A stretch of DNA of 64,000 nt. It comes from Rhodopseudomonas palustris (lineage in GTDB: Bacteria; Pseudomonadota; Alphaproteobacteria; Rhizobiales; Xanthobacteraceae). The notes beneath the pieces are model-generated. The model saw only the letters and a list, made by a program, of their open reading frames with translations. It did no database searches and had not been told where the DNA came from. Made by a program: the position numbers and the translations under genes. Of this stretch, positions 24,532 to 32,908 are shown in pieces. Where the stretch lies: assembly GCF_007005445.1 (NCBI RefSeq), contig NZ_CP041387.1:3728501-3792500 (forward strand), given 5' to 3'. Positions within the stretch are counted from its first letter, which is position 1. Every line of letters starts with the position of its first letter.

Positions 24532-24643
24532 AATCGCGCTGCGAAACGTGCCGGGAGATAAACGCGAGATGACAGAAGACGTACAGACCTCTTGCGAACG
24601 AATGGTGATGTCATGTAACTTCAGTACATGTCACAATTGTTAT

Positions 24644-24660
24644 TTTGTAAATTTTGTAAA
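24644..24660. promoter_or_regulatory. Tandem TTTGTAAA repeats, candidate ScfR/RamB operator
   Basis: TTTGTAAA occurs at 24644-24651 and again at 24653-24660, in an AT-rich patch 39 bases before the regulator ATG. Regulators of the short-chain fatty acyl-CoA (ScfR) family, such as RamB and PccR, are reported to use TTTGCAAA-type half-sites, so this is a plausible autoregulatory and aceA operator. The spacing (one base) differs from the four-base gap I recall for PccR. Confidence 0.5.
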
Positions 24661-24698
24661 AAGCGATATCCGGGGCGGAATCTGAAAGGATCGTGAAA

Positions 24699-26141
24699 AT
24701 GGCCGGCGATACCGGTAAAAAACTGTTCGTGGGCCCCCGGTTCCGCCGCATTCGGCAGCAGCTCGGTCTGTCGCAGACCCAGATCGCCGAAGGATTGGGC
24801 ATTTCTCCGAGCTACGTCAACCTGATTGAACGCAACCAGCGCCCGGTGACCGCCCAGATCCTGCTGCGGCTTGCCGAAACCTACGATCTCGACCTGCGCG
24901 ACCTCGCCACCGCCGACGAGGACCGGTTCTTCGCCGAACTCAACGAGATCTTTTCCGATCCCTTGTTCCGGCAGATCGACCTGCCCAAGCAGGAGCTGCG
25001 CGACCTCGCCGAACTGTGCCCCGGCGTGACCCATTCGCTGCAGCGGCTGTACGCAGCCTATACCGAGGCCCGCCGCGGCGAGACCATGGTGGCGGCGCAG
25101 ATGGCCGACCGCGAACAGATCCGCTACGAGGCCAACCCGATCGAGCGGATCCGCGACATGATCGAGGCCAACCGCAACTACTTCCCCGAGCTGGAGCAGG
25201 CCGCCGAAGCGGTGCGCGACGAGCTGAATATCGGCTCGCAGGAGATGTTCGGCGCGCTGACCGACCGACTGCGGGAGCGCCATTCGATCACCACCCGGAT
25301 CATGCCGGTCGACGTGATGCGCGAGACGCTGCGCAGGTTCGACCGCCATCGCCGGCAACTCTTGATCTCCGAGCTGATCGACGGCCCCGGCCGCGCCTTC
25401 CAGGTCGCGTTCCAGACCGGGCTGACCGAGCATGGCGGGGTGATCGACGCGATCGTGCATCGGGCCGGCGGGCTCGAGGACCAGGCGCGGCGGCTGTATC
25501 GCATCACGCTCGGCAACTACTTCGCTGCTGCCGTGATGATGCCCTATGCGGCGTTCCACGCCGCCGCCGAGCAACTCTCCTACGACGTCAACGTGCTGGC
25601 GCAGCGCTTCAACGCCGGCTTCGAGCAGGTCTGCCACCGCCTCACCACGCTGCAGCGGCCGAACGCCCGCGGCGTGCCATTCTTCATGCTGCGGGTCGAC
25701 AACGCCGGCAACGTCTCCAAGCGGTTCTCGTCCGGCACCTTCCCGTTCTCGAAATTCGGCGGCACCTGCCCCTTGTGGAACGTGCACTCGACCTTCGACA
25801 CGCCGGACCGGCTACTCAAGCAGGTGATCGAACTGCCCGACGGCAGCCGCTACTTCTCGATCGCCCAGATGGTCCGCCGCCCGATCGCCCCGCACCCGCA
25901 GCCGCAACCGCGCTTCGCCATCGGCTTAGGGTGCGAAATCCGCCACGCCTCAAAGCTGATCTACGCCGCCGGCATGGACCTGGAAAAAGCCGAAGGCACT
26001 CCGATCGGCGTCAACTGCCGCCTCTGCGAACGCGAACACTGCAGCCAACGCGCCGAGCCGCCGATCACACGGACGCTGATCCTCGACGAGAACACGAGAA
26101 GGGCCAGCAGCTTTGCGTTCAGCAATGCAAGGGAGTTGTGA
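24699..26141 (+). CDS. XRE-family short-chain fatty acyl-CoA regulator (ScfR/RamB type)
   Basis: A 480-residue regulator. An N-terminal Cro/CI HTH (RIRQQLGLSQTQIAEGLGIS, then PSYVNLIERNQRPVT) is followed by an IrrE-like domain with the degenerate helix EQLSYDVNVLAQRFNAGFEQ. The C-terminal DUF2083 domain has the cysteines CPLWN, NCRLCERE and HCSQ. This is the layout of RamB and PccR, which bind acyl-CoAs and control acetate, propionate and glyoxylate genes. The ATG at 24699 is chosen because AAAGGA lies 8 bases upstream; the GTG at 24693 is too close. Divergence from aceA makes that gene the obvious target. Confidence 0.95.
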   Translation: MAGDTGKKLFVGPRFRRIRQQLGLSQTQIAEGLGISPSYVNLIERNQRPVTAQILLRLAETYDLDLRDLATADEDRFFAELNEIFSDPLFRQIDLPKQELRDLAELCPGVTHSLQRLYAAYTEARRGETMVAAQMADREQIRYEANPIERIRDMIEANRNYFPELEQAAEAVRDELNIGSQEMFGALTDRLRERHSITTRIMPVDVMRETLRRFDRHRRQLLISELIDGPGRAFQVAFQTGLTEHGGVIDAIVHRAGGLEDQARRLYRITLGNYFAAAVMMPYAAFHAAAEQLSYDVNVLAQRFNAGFEQVCHRLTTLQRPNARGVPFFMLRVDNAGNVSKRFSSGTFPFSKFGGTCPLWNVHSTFDTPDRLLKQVIELPDGSRYFSIAQMVRRPIAPHPQPQPRFAIGLGCEIRHASKLIYAAGMDLEKAEGTPIGVNCRLCEREHCSQRAEPPITRTLILDENTRRASSFAFSNAREL

Positions 26142-26157
26142 GGGACTGGAGGGATGC

Positions 26158-27147
26158 ATGACACTAGTTGTAGTGAAACGAGTGCAGGACTTCTTGCTCA
26201 TCGTTTCTGACACAAAACTAACCGACCCAACACGTTGCAAATGGACCCCGCTGGACCAGTCGCTCAAAGTAGTCAACATTGATAGCAACTGGGTGGTCGC
26301 CTTTGCAGGTAATACATATTTTGCAGATGTCGCCTTGAAGCAATTTTCCGGCTCGCCAGCATTTCATACCGCAAGCGAAATTCTATTATCCGCACACAAA
26401 GAATCGCGCCGCAACCCCGATGGGGAAACGGACTTTCTTCTTATCTCGGTCAGGACAGCAGCCATTCATGTCTTTAAAGGTGGAATTTGCAATCGATCCA
26501 CTTGTAATACGACTTGGATTGGCGACGGACTTGCATTTGATAGATTTCAACGGAGCTTCGTTCCAACAGGAAATCCCAAAAAGGGAGACGTATCAAACAT
26601 TGTTCGCTTCGAACGAGGAACCCGTGCAATCCGCCCCGCGATCGTGAATGATGCCGTCCATCAAATTTGTACCCGAACTTCTTGCGCAATGGCGGACGTA
26701 ATACAAGATTCAAGCATCCCCTCAGTAGGTGGATTTCCTATTACCCTAGTCATTGGGCATGAACGAGCTCAACTATGGCCAGAACTATCTGCGCTCTTTG
26801 CAAAACCAAACCCGGACATATCGCCGTCCGCGGAGCGAGACATCCTCTTTGGAGAGGCGCGAACCGGCGACTACAATTTTGAGGTTATTCCAGCGCAGAT
26901 CCCTTCTCACAATGCTCTAGCAATCTACTTCCGCAACGCCAACTACTGCTTATTATTTCGAAGATGGGACGGTGGCATCAGTTTTGCTCGCCCTATAAGA
27001 GAAGTTACCTCGGAAAAAATCGAGCAACGACTAGCAAGAGAATGTAACTGCGCGTTCTGGAGAATAAATGTACGCAAAGAAACTGGTGGTTACGGAATCG
27101 GATTCGATATACCAGAAAATGCCGCACCACTCGTACAGAAGAACTGA
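26158..27147 (+). CDS. Proteasome/HslV-fold (Ntn hydrolase-like) protein, uncharacterised
   Basis: A 329-residue protein whose first 60 residues read like a proteasome beta/HslV subunit. After removal of Met, Thr1 is N-terminal (MTLVVVKRVQD), Asp17 falls in LIVSDTKLTD and a Lys at 36 in SLKVVNID, close to the catalytic Thr1/Asp17/Lys33 triad. It continues with WVVAFAGNTYFADVALKQF, matching HslV FAGGTADAF. Later TWIGDGLAFDRF resembles the AIGSGGPYA strand turn. It is longer than HslV by about 150 C-terminal residues of unknown kind. Base composition is clearly lower in G+C than its surroundings (28 of 60 at 26281-26340), suggesting acquisition. A GGAGGG site precedes the ATG, and the gene starts 16 bases after the ScfR stop. 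No chaperone partner (HslU-like) is nearby. Function unknown; the fold assignment is my inference. Confidence 0.75.
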   Translation: MTLVVVKRVQDFLLIVSDTKLTDPTRCKWTPLDQSLKVVNIDSNWVVAFAGNTYFADVALKQFSGSPAFHTASEILLSAHKESRRNPDGETDFLLISVRTAAIHVFKGGICNRSTCNTTWIGDGLAFDRFQRSFVPTGNPKKGDVSNIVRFERGTRAIRPAIVNDAVHQICTRTSCAMADVIQDSSIPSVGGFPITLVIGHERAQLWPELSALFAKPNPDISPSAERDILFGEARTGDYNFEVIPAQIPSHNALAIYFRNANYCLLFRRWDGGISFARPIREVTSEKIEQRLARECNCAFWRINVRKETGGYGIGFDIPENAAPLVQKN

Positions 27148-27260
27148 AAATTGCGCTATGCAGCGATACTGTAGCGCTCGAATTGTTTCAACAGTCTTCA
27201 AAGCGAATGCGTGCCTACCCAATTGGCCGCAATCTGAAATGACCTGCTGCTGAGGAATAT

Positions 27261-28604
27261 ATGCTGCAGAAAATTCTTCGGATCGACTTGACGGCACAGA
27301 AGACGGGACTGAAAGTAGGCGCACTTGCGATGGCCGCGATAGCTATCTCGGCCTCCCCCGCCCTCGCCCAGCGCGGCGCGTCGTGCCACGGCGGCCAGAG
27401 CTTTCCGCAGTTCCTCGCCGGCCTGAAACAGAAAGCCGTCGCGGCCGGGGTGTCGCAAGGCGCGATCGCGCAAGCCTCGCCGTATCTCGTCTACGACCAG
27501 AGCATCGTCAATCGCGACCGCGGCCAGCGGGTGTTCGGGCAGATCTTCACGGTGTTCGCCGGGCGGATGGCGTCCGAAGGACGGCGCGTCAAGGGCCAGC
27601 AACTGATCAAGCAATACGCGGGCGCGTTCGCCCGCGCCGAGAAGGAGTACGGCGTGCCACCGGCGGTGATCGCGGCGTTCTGGGCGCTGGAAAGCGATTT
27701 CGGCGCGGTGCAGGGCAATCTGTCGACGCTGCGCTCGCTGGTATCGCTGGCTTATGATTGCCGCCGCTCCGAGATGTTCCAGGACGAGACCATCGCGGCG
27801 CTGAAGATCATCGATCGCGGCGATCTGACGCCGGCAGAAATGATCGGCTCCTGGGCCGGCGAGCTCGGCCAGACCCAGTTTCTGCCGCGGCACTATTACG
27901 ACTACGCGGTCGACTACGACGGCGACGGCCACCGCGACATGCTGCGCAGCGCACCCGACGTGATCGGCTCGACCGCGCACTACATCGCTACCGGCCTGAA
28001 ATGGCGTCGCGGCGAGCCGTGGCTGCAGGAGGTGCAGGCGCCGGACAACCTGCCGTGGGATCAGGCCGATCTCACCGTGAAGCATCCGCGCTCGCAATGG
28101 GCGCAATGGGGCGTGACCTACCCGAACGGGCGCCCGCTGCAAAGCGATGCCCTGCCGGCCTCGCTGCTGCTGCCGATGGGACGGCACGGCCCGGCGTTCC
28201 TGGCCTATGCCAATTTCGACGCCTATACCGAGTGGAACAATTCGCTGATCTACGCCACCACAGCCGCTTACCTGGCGACCCGGATCGCCGGAGCGCCGCC
28301 GATGCAGAAGCCCCGTGCCGCGGTGGCGCAGCTCTCGTTCAACGAGATGAAGCAGTTGCAGCAGCTTCTGGTGCGCGCCGGCTACGACGTCGGCAAGGTC
28401 GACGGCGTGCTCGGCCAGAACACCCGCAGCGCCGTGAAGGCGATGCAGATCAAATATCGTCTGCCGGCGGATTCCTGGCCGACCGCGGAGCTGCTCACCC
28501 GGATGGGCGGCACGGCGGCCCCGTCGGCCTCCGCCGAACCGGAGCCGGCCACCGAACCGCGGCGCGCCAGGCGCGACCGACCGGCCGCGCCGCTGCCGCA
28601 ATAG
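27261..28604 (+). CDS. Lytic murein transglycosylase (MltB/SLT_2 family) with PG-binding domain
   Basis: A 447-residue periplasmic enzyme that cleaves the MurNAc-GlcNAc bond with 1,6-anhydro product formation. A signal peptide (VGALAMAAIAISASPALA) is followed by the SLT_2 domain. The catalytic Glu is in AAFWALESDFGAVQGN, and WAGELGQTQFLPRHYY and a DYDGDGHRDM loop follow. A C-terminal peptidoglycan-binding-1 domain (LQQLLVRAGYDVGKVDGVLG, then QNTRSAVKAMQIKY) and an Ala/Pro/Arg-rich tail complete it. The gene returns to normal high G+C after the AT-rich neighbour; the 113-base spacer between them is also AT-rich. Confidence 0.95.
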   Translation: MLQKILRIDLTAQKTGLKVGALAMAAIAISASPALAQRGASCHGGQSFPQFLAGLKQKAVAAGVSQGAIAQASPYLVYDQSIVNRDRGQRVFGQIFTVFAGRMASEGRRVKGQQLIKQYAGAFARAEKEYGVPPAVIAAFWALESDFGAVQGNLSTLRSLVSLAYDCRRSEMFQDETIAALKIIDRGDLTPAEMIGSWAGELGQTQFLPRHYYDYAVDYDGDGHRDMLRSAPDVIGSTAHYIATGLKWRRGEPWLQEVQAPDNLPWDQADLTVKHPRSQWAQWGVTYPNGRPLQSDALPASLLLPMGRHGPAFLAYANFDAYTEWNNSLIYATTAAYLATRIAGAPPMQKPRAAVAQLSFNEMKQLQQLLVRAGYDVGKVDGVLGQNTRSAVKAMQIKYRLPADSWPTAELLTRMGGTAAPSASAEPEPATEPRRARRDRPAAPLPQ

Positions 28605-28685
28605 CGGAAAAATCCGCGCCGCGGCTTTTCAAATTCCGCCGACTTGCTCTAGGGTGCGACGCAATAACATCCTGGAGGAAACGAC

Positions 28686-29870
28686 GTGCGTCATCTGTTG
28701 ATCATGACAGCCGCGGCTGTCGCGCTGGCTACCACCGCGGTCCATGCCGCCGACGACCTCAAGATCGCGCTGATCTACGGCAAGACCGGCCCCCTCGAAG
28801 CCTATGCCAAGCAGACCGAGACCGGCCTGATGATGGGGCTGGAATACGCCACCAAGGGCACGATGACGCTCGACGGCCGCAAGATCGTGGTGATCACCAA
28901 GGACGATCAGTCCAAGCCCGACCTCTCCAAAGCCGCTCTCGCCGAAGCCTATCAGGATGACGGCGCCGACATCGCGATCGGCACCTCGTCGTCGGCCGCG
29001 GCGCTCGCCGACCTGCCGGTCGCCGAAGAGAACAAGAAGATCCTGATCGTCGAGCCGGCGGTCGCCGATCAGATCACCGGCGAGAAGTGGAACCGCTACA
29101 TCTTCCGCACCGGCCGCAACTCGTCGCAGGACGCGATCTCCAACGCGGTCGCGATCGGCAAACAGGGCGTCACCATCGCAACGTTGGCGCAGGACTACGC
29201 GTTCGGCCGCGACGGCGTCGCCGCCTTCAAGGAAGCCCTGGCCAAGACCGGCGCAACGCTGGCCGCCGAAGAATACGTGCCGACCACCACCACCGACTTC
29301 ACCGCGGTCGGCCAGCGGCTGTTCGATGCGCTGAAGGACAAGCCGGGCAAAAAAGTCATCTGGGTGATCTGGGCCGGCGGCGGCGATCCGCTGACCAAGC
29401 TGCAGGACATGGACCCGAAGCGCTACGGCATCGAGCTGTCGACCGGCGGCAATATCCTGCCGGCGCTCGCCGCCTATAAGCGCCTGCCCGGTATGGAAGG
29501 CGCGACCTATTACTACTACGACATCCCCAAGAACCCGATCAACGACTGGCTCGTCACCGAGCACCAGAAGCGCTTCAACGCGCCGCCGGACTTCTTCACT
29601 GCCGGCGGCTTCACCGCCGCGATGGCGGTGGTCACCGCCGTGCAGAAGGCGAAGTCGACCGACACCGAGAAGCTGATCGCCGCGATGGAAGGCATGGAGT
29701 TCGACACGCCCAAGGGCAAGATGATGTTCCGCAAGGAAGACCATCAGGCGCTGCAGAGCATGTATCACTTCAAGGTCAAGGTCGAGCCGGCGCTGGCCTG
29801 GGCCGTGCTCGAGCCGGTGCGCGAACTCAAGATCGAGGAGATGGAGATCCCGATCAAGAACAAACGGTGA
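28686..29870 (+). CDS. ABC transporter periplasmic substrate-binding protein (Leu/Ile/Val family)
   Basis: A 394-residue exported binding protein (signal peptide LLIMTAAAVALATTAVHA). The mature start DLKIALIYGKTGPLEAYAKQ is typical of the Peripla_BP_6 (LivK-like) fold, with GTSSSAAALA and ATLAQDYAFGRDGVAAFKEA forming the hinge-side motifs. It heads a transporter whose ATPases and permeases follow. In this group of bacteria such binding proteins often carry aromatic acids or fatty acids rather than amino acids, so the ligand is open. The gap to livG (138 bases) is filled by a family C repeat. Confidence 0.94.
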   Translation: MRHLLIMTAAAVALATTAVHAADDLKIALIYGKTGPLEAYAKQTETGLMMGLEYATKGTMTLDGRKIVVITKDDQSKPDLSKAALAEAYQDDGADIAIGTSSSAAALADLPVAEENKKILIVEPAVADQITGEKWNRYIFRTGRNSSQDAISNAVAIGKQGVTIATLAQDYAFGRDGVAAFKEALAKTGATLAAEEYVPTTTTDFTAVGQRLFDALKDKPGKKVIWVIWAGGGDPLTKLQDMDPKRYGIELSTGGNILPALAAYKRLPGMEGATYYYYDIPKNPINDWLVTEHQKRFNAPPDFFTAGGFTAAMAVVTAVQKAKSTDTEKLIAAMEGMEFDTPKGKMMFRKEDHQALQSMYHFKVKVEPALAWAVLEPVRELKIEEMEIPIKNKR

Positions 29871-29884
29871 CAGCCACAAGGGAT

Positions 29885-29977
29885 TCATTCCGGGGCACGC
29901 GAAGCGCGCCCCCGGAATCCCGAGATTGTTACATCGAGATTCCGGGCTCGCGAGCTGCGCTCGCGCCCCGGAATGAC
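29885..29977. repeat. Palindromic repeat, family C, copy 2 (liv operon)
   Basis: TCATTCCGGGGCACGC...CCCCGGAATCCCGAG, a short TTGTTACATC spacer, then GATTCCGGGCTCGCGAG...CTCGCGCCCCGGAATGA. It lies between the binding-protein gene and livG and would form a strong hairpin in the mRNA. Such structures can stabilise the upstream message and so favour high binding-protein yield. Confidence 0.87.
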
Positions 29978-30008
29978 GAACTCTAACGTCGTGCAGGCTC
30001 GCTCCCTC

Positions 30009-30773
30009 ATGACCACCCTCGAGACCCAATCCCTCACCATCCGGTTCGGCGGCCATGTCGCGGTCGATGCGGTGAGCTGTGCGTTTCGCCCCGGGGAGCT
30101 GACCGCGATCGTCGGACCGAACGGCGCCGGCAAGACCACGTATTTCAATCTGATCTCCGGCCAGCTTCGCCCGAGCGCCGGCCGCATCCTGTTCGACGGC
30201 GCGGACATCACCCAAATGACCGCGCCGCTGCGCACCCGCGCCGGGCTCGGCCGCGCGTTCCAGCTCACCAATCTGTTTCCCAATCTGTCGGTCGAGGAGA
30301 ACGTCCGGCTCGCCGTGCAGGCGCACAGCGGCACGCATTACGACATGCTGCGGCCGTGGCGCACCCGGCGCGACCTGATCGAGCGCGCCGACGCCATCCT
30401 GGACAGCGTTGCGCTGGGTGCCCGCCGCACCGTCGCCGCCACCGCGCTGTCGCACGGCGACCAGCGCAAGCTCGAAGTCGCGCTGATGATGGCGCTTGAG
30501 CCGAAGGTCTACATGTTCGACGAGCCGACCGCCGGCATGAGCGTCGACGAGGTCCCGGTGGTGCTCGATCTGATCGCGAGGCTGAAGACCGATCCGTCAA
30601 AAATCATCCTCTTGGTCGAACACAAAATGGACGTCGTCCGCTCCCTCGCCGACCGCATCATCGTGCTGCACCACGGCAAACTCGTCGCCGACGGAAAGCC
30701 AGCCGAGGTGATCGCTTCGCCGATTGTGCAGGAGGCCTATCTGGGCATTGCACCGGGGAAGAGTGCGGCGTGA
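30009..30773 (+). CDS. livG: Branched-chain amino acid-type ABC transporter ATPase (LivG)
   Basis: A 254-residue ATPase from the ATG at 30009 (MTTLETQSLTIRFGGHVAVD). Twelve more residues upstream would come from the repeat and are rejected. Walker A is GPNGAGKTT. The signature is LSHGDQRKLEVALMMA, a variant of LSGGQ usual for LivG. Walker B is KVYMFDEPTAGMS, and VEHKMDVV supplies the H-loop. The LivG-type insertion after Walker A (GRAFQLTNLFPNLSVEENV) is present. It pairs with LivF, and both energise LivH/LivM. Confidence 0.95.
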   Translation: MTTLETQSLTIRFGGHVAVDAVSCAFRPGELTAIVGPNGAGKTTYFNLISGQLRPSAGRILFDGADITQMTAPLRTRAGLGRAFQLTNLFPNLSVEENVRLAVQAHSGTHYDMLRPWRTRRDLIERADAILDSVALGARRTVAATALSHGDQRKLEVALMMALEPKVYMFDEPTAGMSVDEVPVVLDLIARLKTDPSKIILLVEHKMDVVRSLADRIIVLHHGKLVADGKPAEVIASPIVQEAYLGIAPGKSAA

Positions 30774-30860
30774 GCGTGATGATGAAGATGTCGAATGCTT
30801 CGATGTTGGTGACGCCAGCTTCTGCGATGTTGGTCACGCCCCCTCCCAGCACGCCAACCC

Positions 30861-30963
30861 GCTCCCTCTCCCGCTTGCGGGAGAGGGTTGGGGTGAGGGC
30901 GCCCCAAGGATGGCGTCCCGTTGTGGACCCCCACCCCCGACCCCTCCCCGCAAGGGGGAGGGG
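30861..30963. repeat. Family A palindromic repeat between livG and livF (twin of the ileS insertion)
   Basis: 103 bases identical to 7978-8080 except at three positions. It contains the same inverted pairs (CTCTCCCGCTTGCGGGAGAG and CCCCTCCCCGCAAGGGGGAGGGG). It fills most of the 241-base gap between livG and livF. Being the non-coding twin of the ileS insertion, it shows the element's likely boundaries. Confidence 0.93.
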
Positions 30964-31014
30964 AGCAGGCTTCGCTTCGGGTAGAGGTCATACCTCCACA
31001 TCAACGGACGTCGC

Positions 31015-31737
31015 ATGACTGACCTCCTCACGCTCGAAGGCGTGCACACCAATATCGGCCGCTATCACATCCTGCAGGGCGTCGACTTCGCCGTCCCCGC
31101 CGGACAGACCACGATGCTGCTCGGCCGCAACGGCGCCGGTAAGACCACGACGCTGCGCACCATCATGGGGCTGTGGCCGGCCTCGCGCGGCGAGATCACC
31201 CTTGGCGGCCGGCGGATCGAAGCGATGGCGACGCCGGACATCGCGCGGCTCGGCGTCGGCTACGTGCCGGAGACCATGGCGGTGTTCTCCGATCTCACCG
31301 TGAAGGAAAACCTGATCCTGGCGGCGCGCGACGGCGACCTCGACACCGCGCGGCTCGACTGGATCTTCGGCTTCTTCCCGGCCTTGCGAAAATTCTGGCT
31401 GTCGCGCGCCGGCTCACTGTCCGGCGGGCAGAAGCAGATGCTGTCGATCGCCCGCGCCATCGTCGAGCCACGCGAGCTGCTGTTGATCGACGAGCCGACC
31501 AAAGGGCTGGCGCCGGCGATCATCGGCGCGCTGATCGACTGCTTCGCCGAACTCAAGCGCACCGGCGCCACCATTCTGCTGGTCGAGCAGAACTTCCATG
31601 TCGCGCAACAGATCGGCGACAGCGTGCTGGTGATGGACAACGGCATGATCGTGCATCGCGGCGCCATGGCCGAGCTTGCCGCCGACGTGCCGCTGCAGGA
31701 ACGCCTGCTCGGCCTCAGCCTGGAGGCGCATCAGTGA
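31015..31737 (+). CDS. livF: Branched-chain amino acid-type ABC transporter ATPase (LivF)
   Basis: A 240-residue ATPase beginning MTDLLTLEGVHTNIGRYHIL. Walker A is GRNGAGKTTTLRTIMGL, the signature is LSGGQKQMLSIARA, Walker B is ELLLIDEPTKGLAP and the H-loop VEQNFHVAQQ. The length and the KGLAP motif identify the LivF rather than LivG type. It should form the heterodimer that drives uptake through LivH and LivM. A family A repeat lies before it and a family D repeat after it. Confidence 0.96.
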   Translation: MTDLLTLEGVHTNIGRYHILQGVDFAVPAGQTTMLLGRNGAGKTTTLRTIMGLWPASRGEITLGGRRIEAMATPDIARLGVGYVPETMAVFSDLTVKENLILAARDGDLDTARLDWIFGFFPALRKFWLSRAGSLSGGQKQMLSIARAIVEPRELLLIDEPTKGLAPAIIGALIDCFAELKRTGATILLVEQNFHVAQQIGDSVLVMDNGMIVHRGAMAELAADVPLQERLLGLSLEAHQ

Positions 31738-31783
31738 TGAGAACCACCGCCCTCTCCCCGTCATTGCGAGCCGACGGCGAAAC

Positions 31784-31860
31784 GCGTAGCCCGCATGAGC
31801 GCAGCGATATGCGGGTTGTCGCCTCATCCCCGCATGTCGCTTTCGCTCATGCGGGCTACG
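31784..31860. repeat. Palindromic repeat, family D, between livF and livH
   Basis: CGTAGCCCGCATGAGCG (31784-31800) is repeated inverted at 31844-31860. The inner arms GCGATATGCGGG and CCCGCATGTCGC also pair, giving a near-complete 30-base palindrome around a short loop. It is the only copy I noticed in this window. It lies in the 145-base livF-livH gap. Confidence 0.85.
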
Positions 31861-31882
31861 CGCTCAGCCGGGAGGCGCAACT

Positions 31883-32908
31883 ATGACCAGCACCGACATC
31901 CCCGCCCCCTCCACCTCCGACCCGCTGCCGCAGGCCAGGCGCGACCTCGTGCCGGTGCTGCTGCCGGCGATCCTGGCGCTGGCGATGCTGCCGCTGGTCG
32001 GCTCGTTCTCGTCCTGGGTGACGCTCACGATCGCCAGCCTGGCGATGGGCATGATGATCTTCATCATGGCGTCCGGCCTGACGCTGGTGTTCGGGCTGAT
32101 GGACGTACTGAATTTCGGCCACGGCGCGTTCATCGCGGTCGGCGCCTATGTGGCGACGCTGGTGCTGCTGCCGCTGGCGGCGATGTCGGGCGCGGATTCG
32201 CTGCTCACCAATCTCGCCGTGCTGGTGCCGGCGGTGCTGGCCGCGATGGCGGTGTCGGGCGCGCTCGGCGTGGTGGTCGAGCGGGTGCTGATCCTGCCGG
32301 TCTACGGCCAGCATCTGAAGCAGATCCTGATGACCACCGGCGGGCTGATCGTCGCCGAGCAGGCGCTGTACGCGCTGTGGGGCCCGCAGATCATCCCGCT
32401 GCCGCTGCCGACGTCGCTGCGCGGCTCGTTCATCATCGGCGACGTCGCGATCGCCAAATATCGCCTGCTGGTGATGCTGGTCGGCCTCGTGGTGTTCGTC
32501 GGCATCCAGCTCACGCTGAACCGTACCAAGATCGGGCTGTTGATCCGCGCCGGCGTCGAGAACCGCGAGATGGTCGAAGCGCTCGGCTATCACGTCAAGC
32601 GGCTGTTCCTCGGCGTGTTCATGGTCGGTTCGGCGCTGGCCGGGCTCGGTGGCGTGATGTGGGCGCTGTATCGCGAGCAGGTTCACGCCTCGATGGGCAA
32701 CGAGCTCACCGTGCTGATCTTCATCGTGGTGATCATCGGCGGGCTCGGCTCGGTCGGCGGCTGCTTCATCGGCGCCCTCCTGGTCGCGATGGTCGCCAAT
32801 TACGGCGGCTTCCTGCTGCCGAAACTGGCGCTGGTCTCCAACATCCTGCTGATGGTCGCGATCCTGATGTGGCGGCCGCGCGGGCTCTATGCGGTGACAA
32901 GTCGATGA
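31883..32908 (+). CDS. livH: Branched-chain amino acid-type ABC transporter permease (LivH)
   Basis: A 341-residue inner-membrane permease with about eight hydrophobic helices. The family block GLTLVFGLMDVLNFGHGAF is the LivH hallmark. The cytoplasmic coupling region includes RAGVENREMVEALGYHVKR, which contacts the ATPases. GGAGG lies 8 bases upstream of the ATG. Its stop overlaps the livM start by 4 bases (ATGA), so the two permeases are translationally coupled. Confidence 0.95.
   Translation: MTSTDIPAPSTSDPLPQARRDLVPVLLPAILALAMLPLVGSFSSWVTLTIASLAMGMMIFIMASGLTLVFGLMDVLNFGHGAFIAVGAYVATLVLLPLAAMSGADSLLTNLAVLVPAVLAAMAVSGALGVVVERVLILPVYGQHLKQILMTTGGLIVAEQALYALWGPQIIPLPLPTSLRGSFIIGDVAIAKYRLLVMLVGLVVFVGIQLTLNRTKIGLLIRAGVENREMVEALGYHVKRLFLGVFMVGSALAGLGGVMWALYREQVHASMGNELTVLIFIVVIIGGLGSVGGCFIGALLVAMVANYGGFLLPKLALVSNILLMVAILMWRPRGLYAVTSR

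Noticed and set aside
27068..27253. 61-codon frame downstream of the proteasome-like gene
   Set aside because: It mostly overlaps the end of that gene, lacks a ribosome-binding site and has no family features.
26142..27260. The AT-rich patch as a larger genomic island or defence island
   Set aside because: It holds only one gene, and high-G+C housekeeping-type genes resume on both sides; no integrase or second defence gene is present.
31795..32904. 725-codon frame that would extend LivM far upstream
   Set aside because: The extension runs through livH in another frame and is Arg/Ala-rich; the ATG at 32905 overlapping the livH stop is the natural start.
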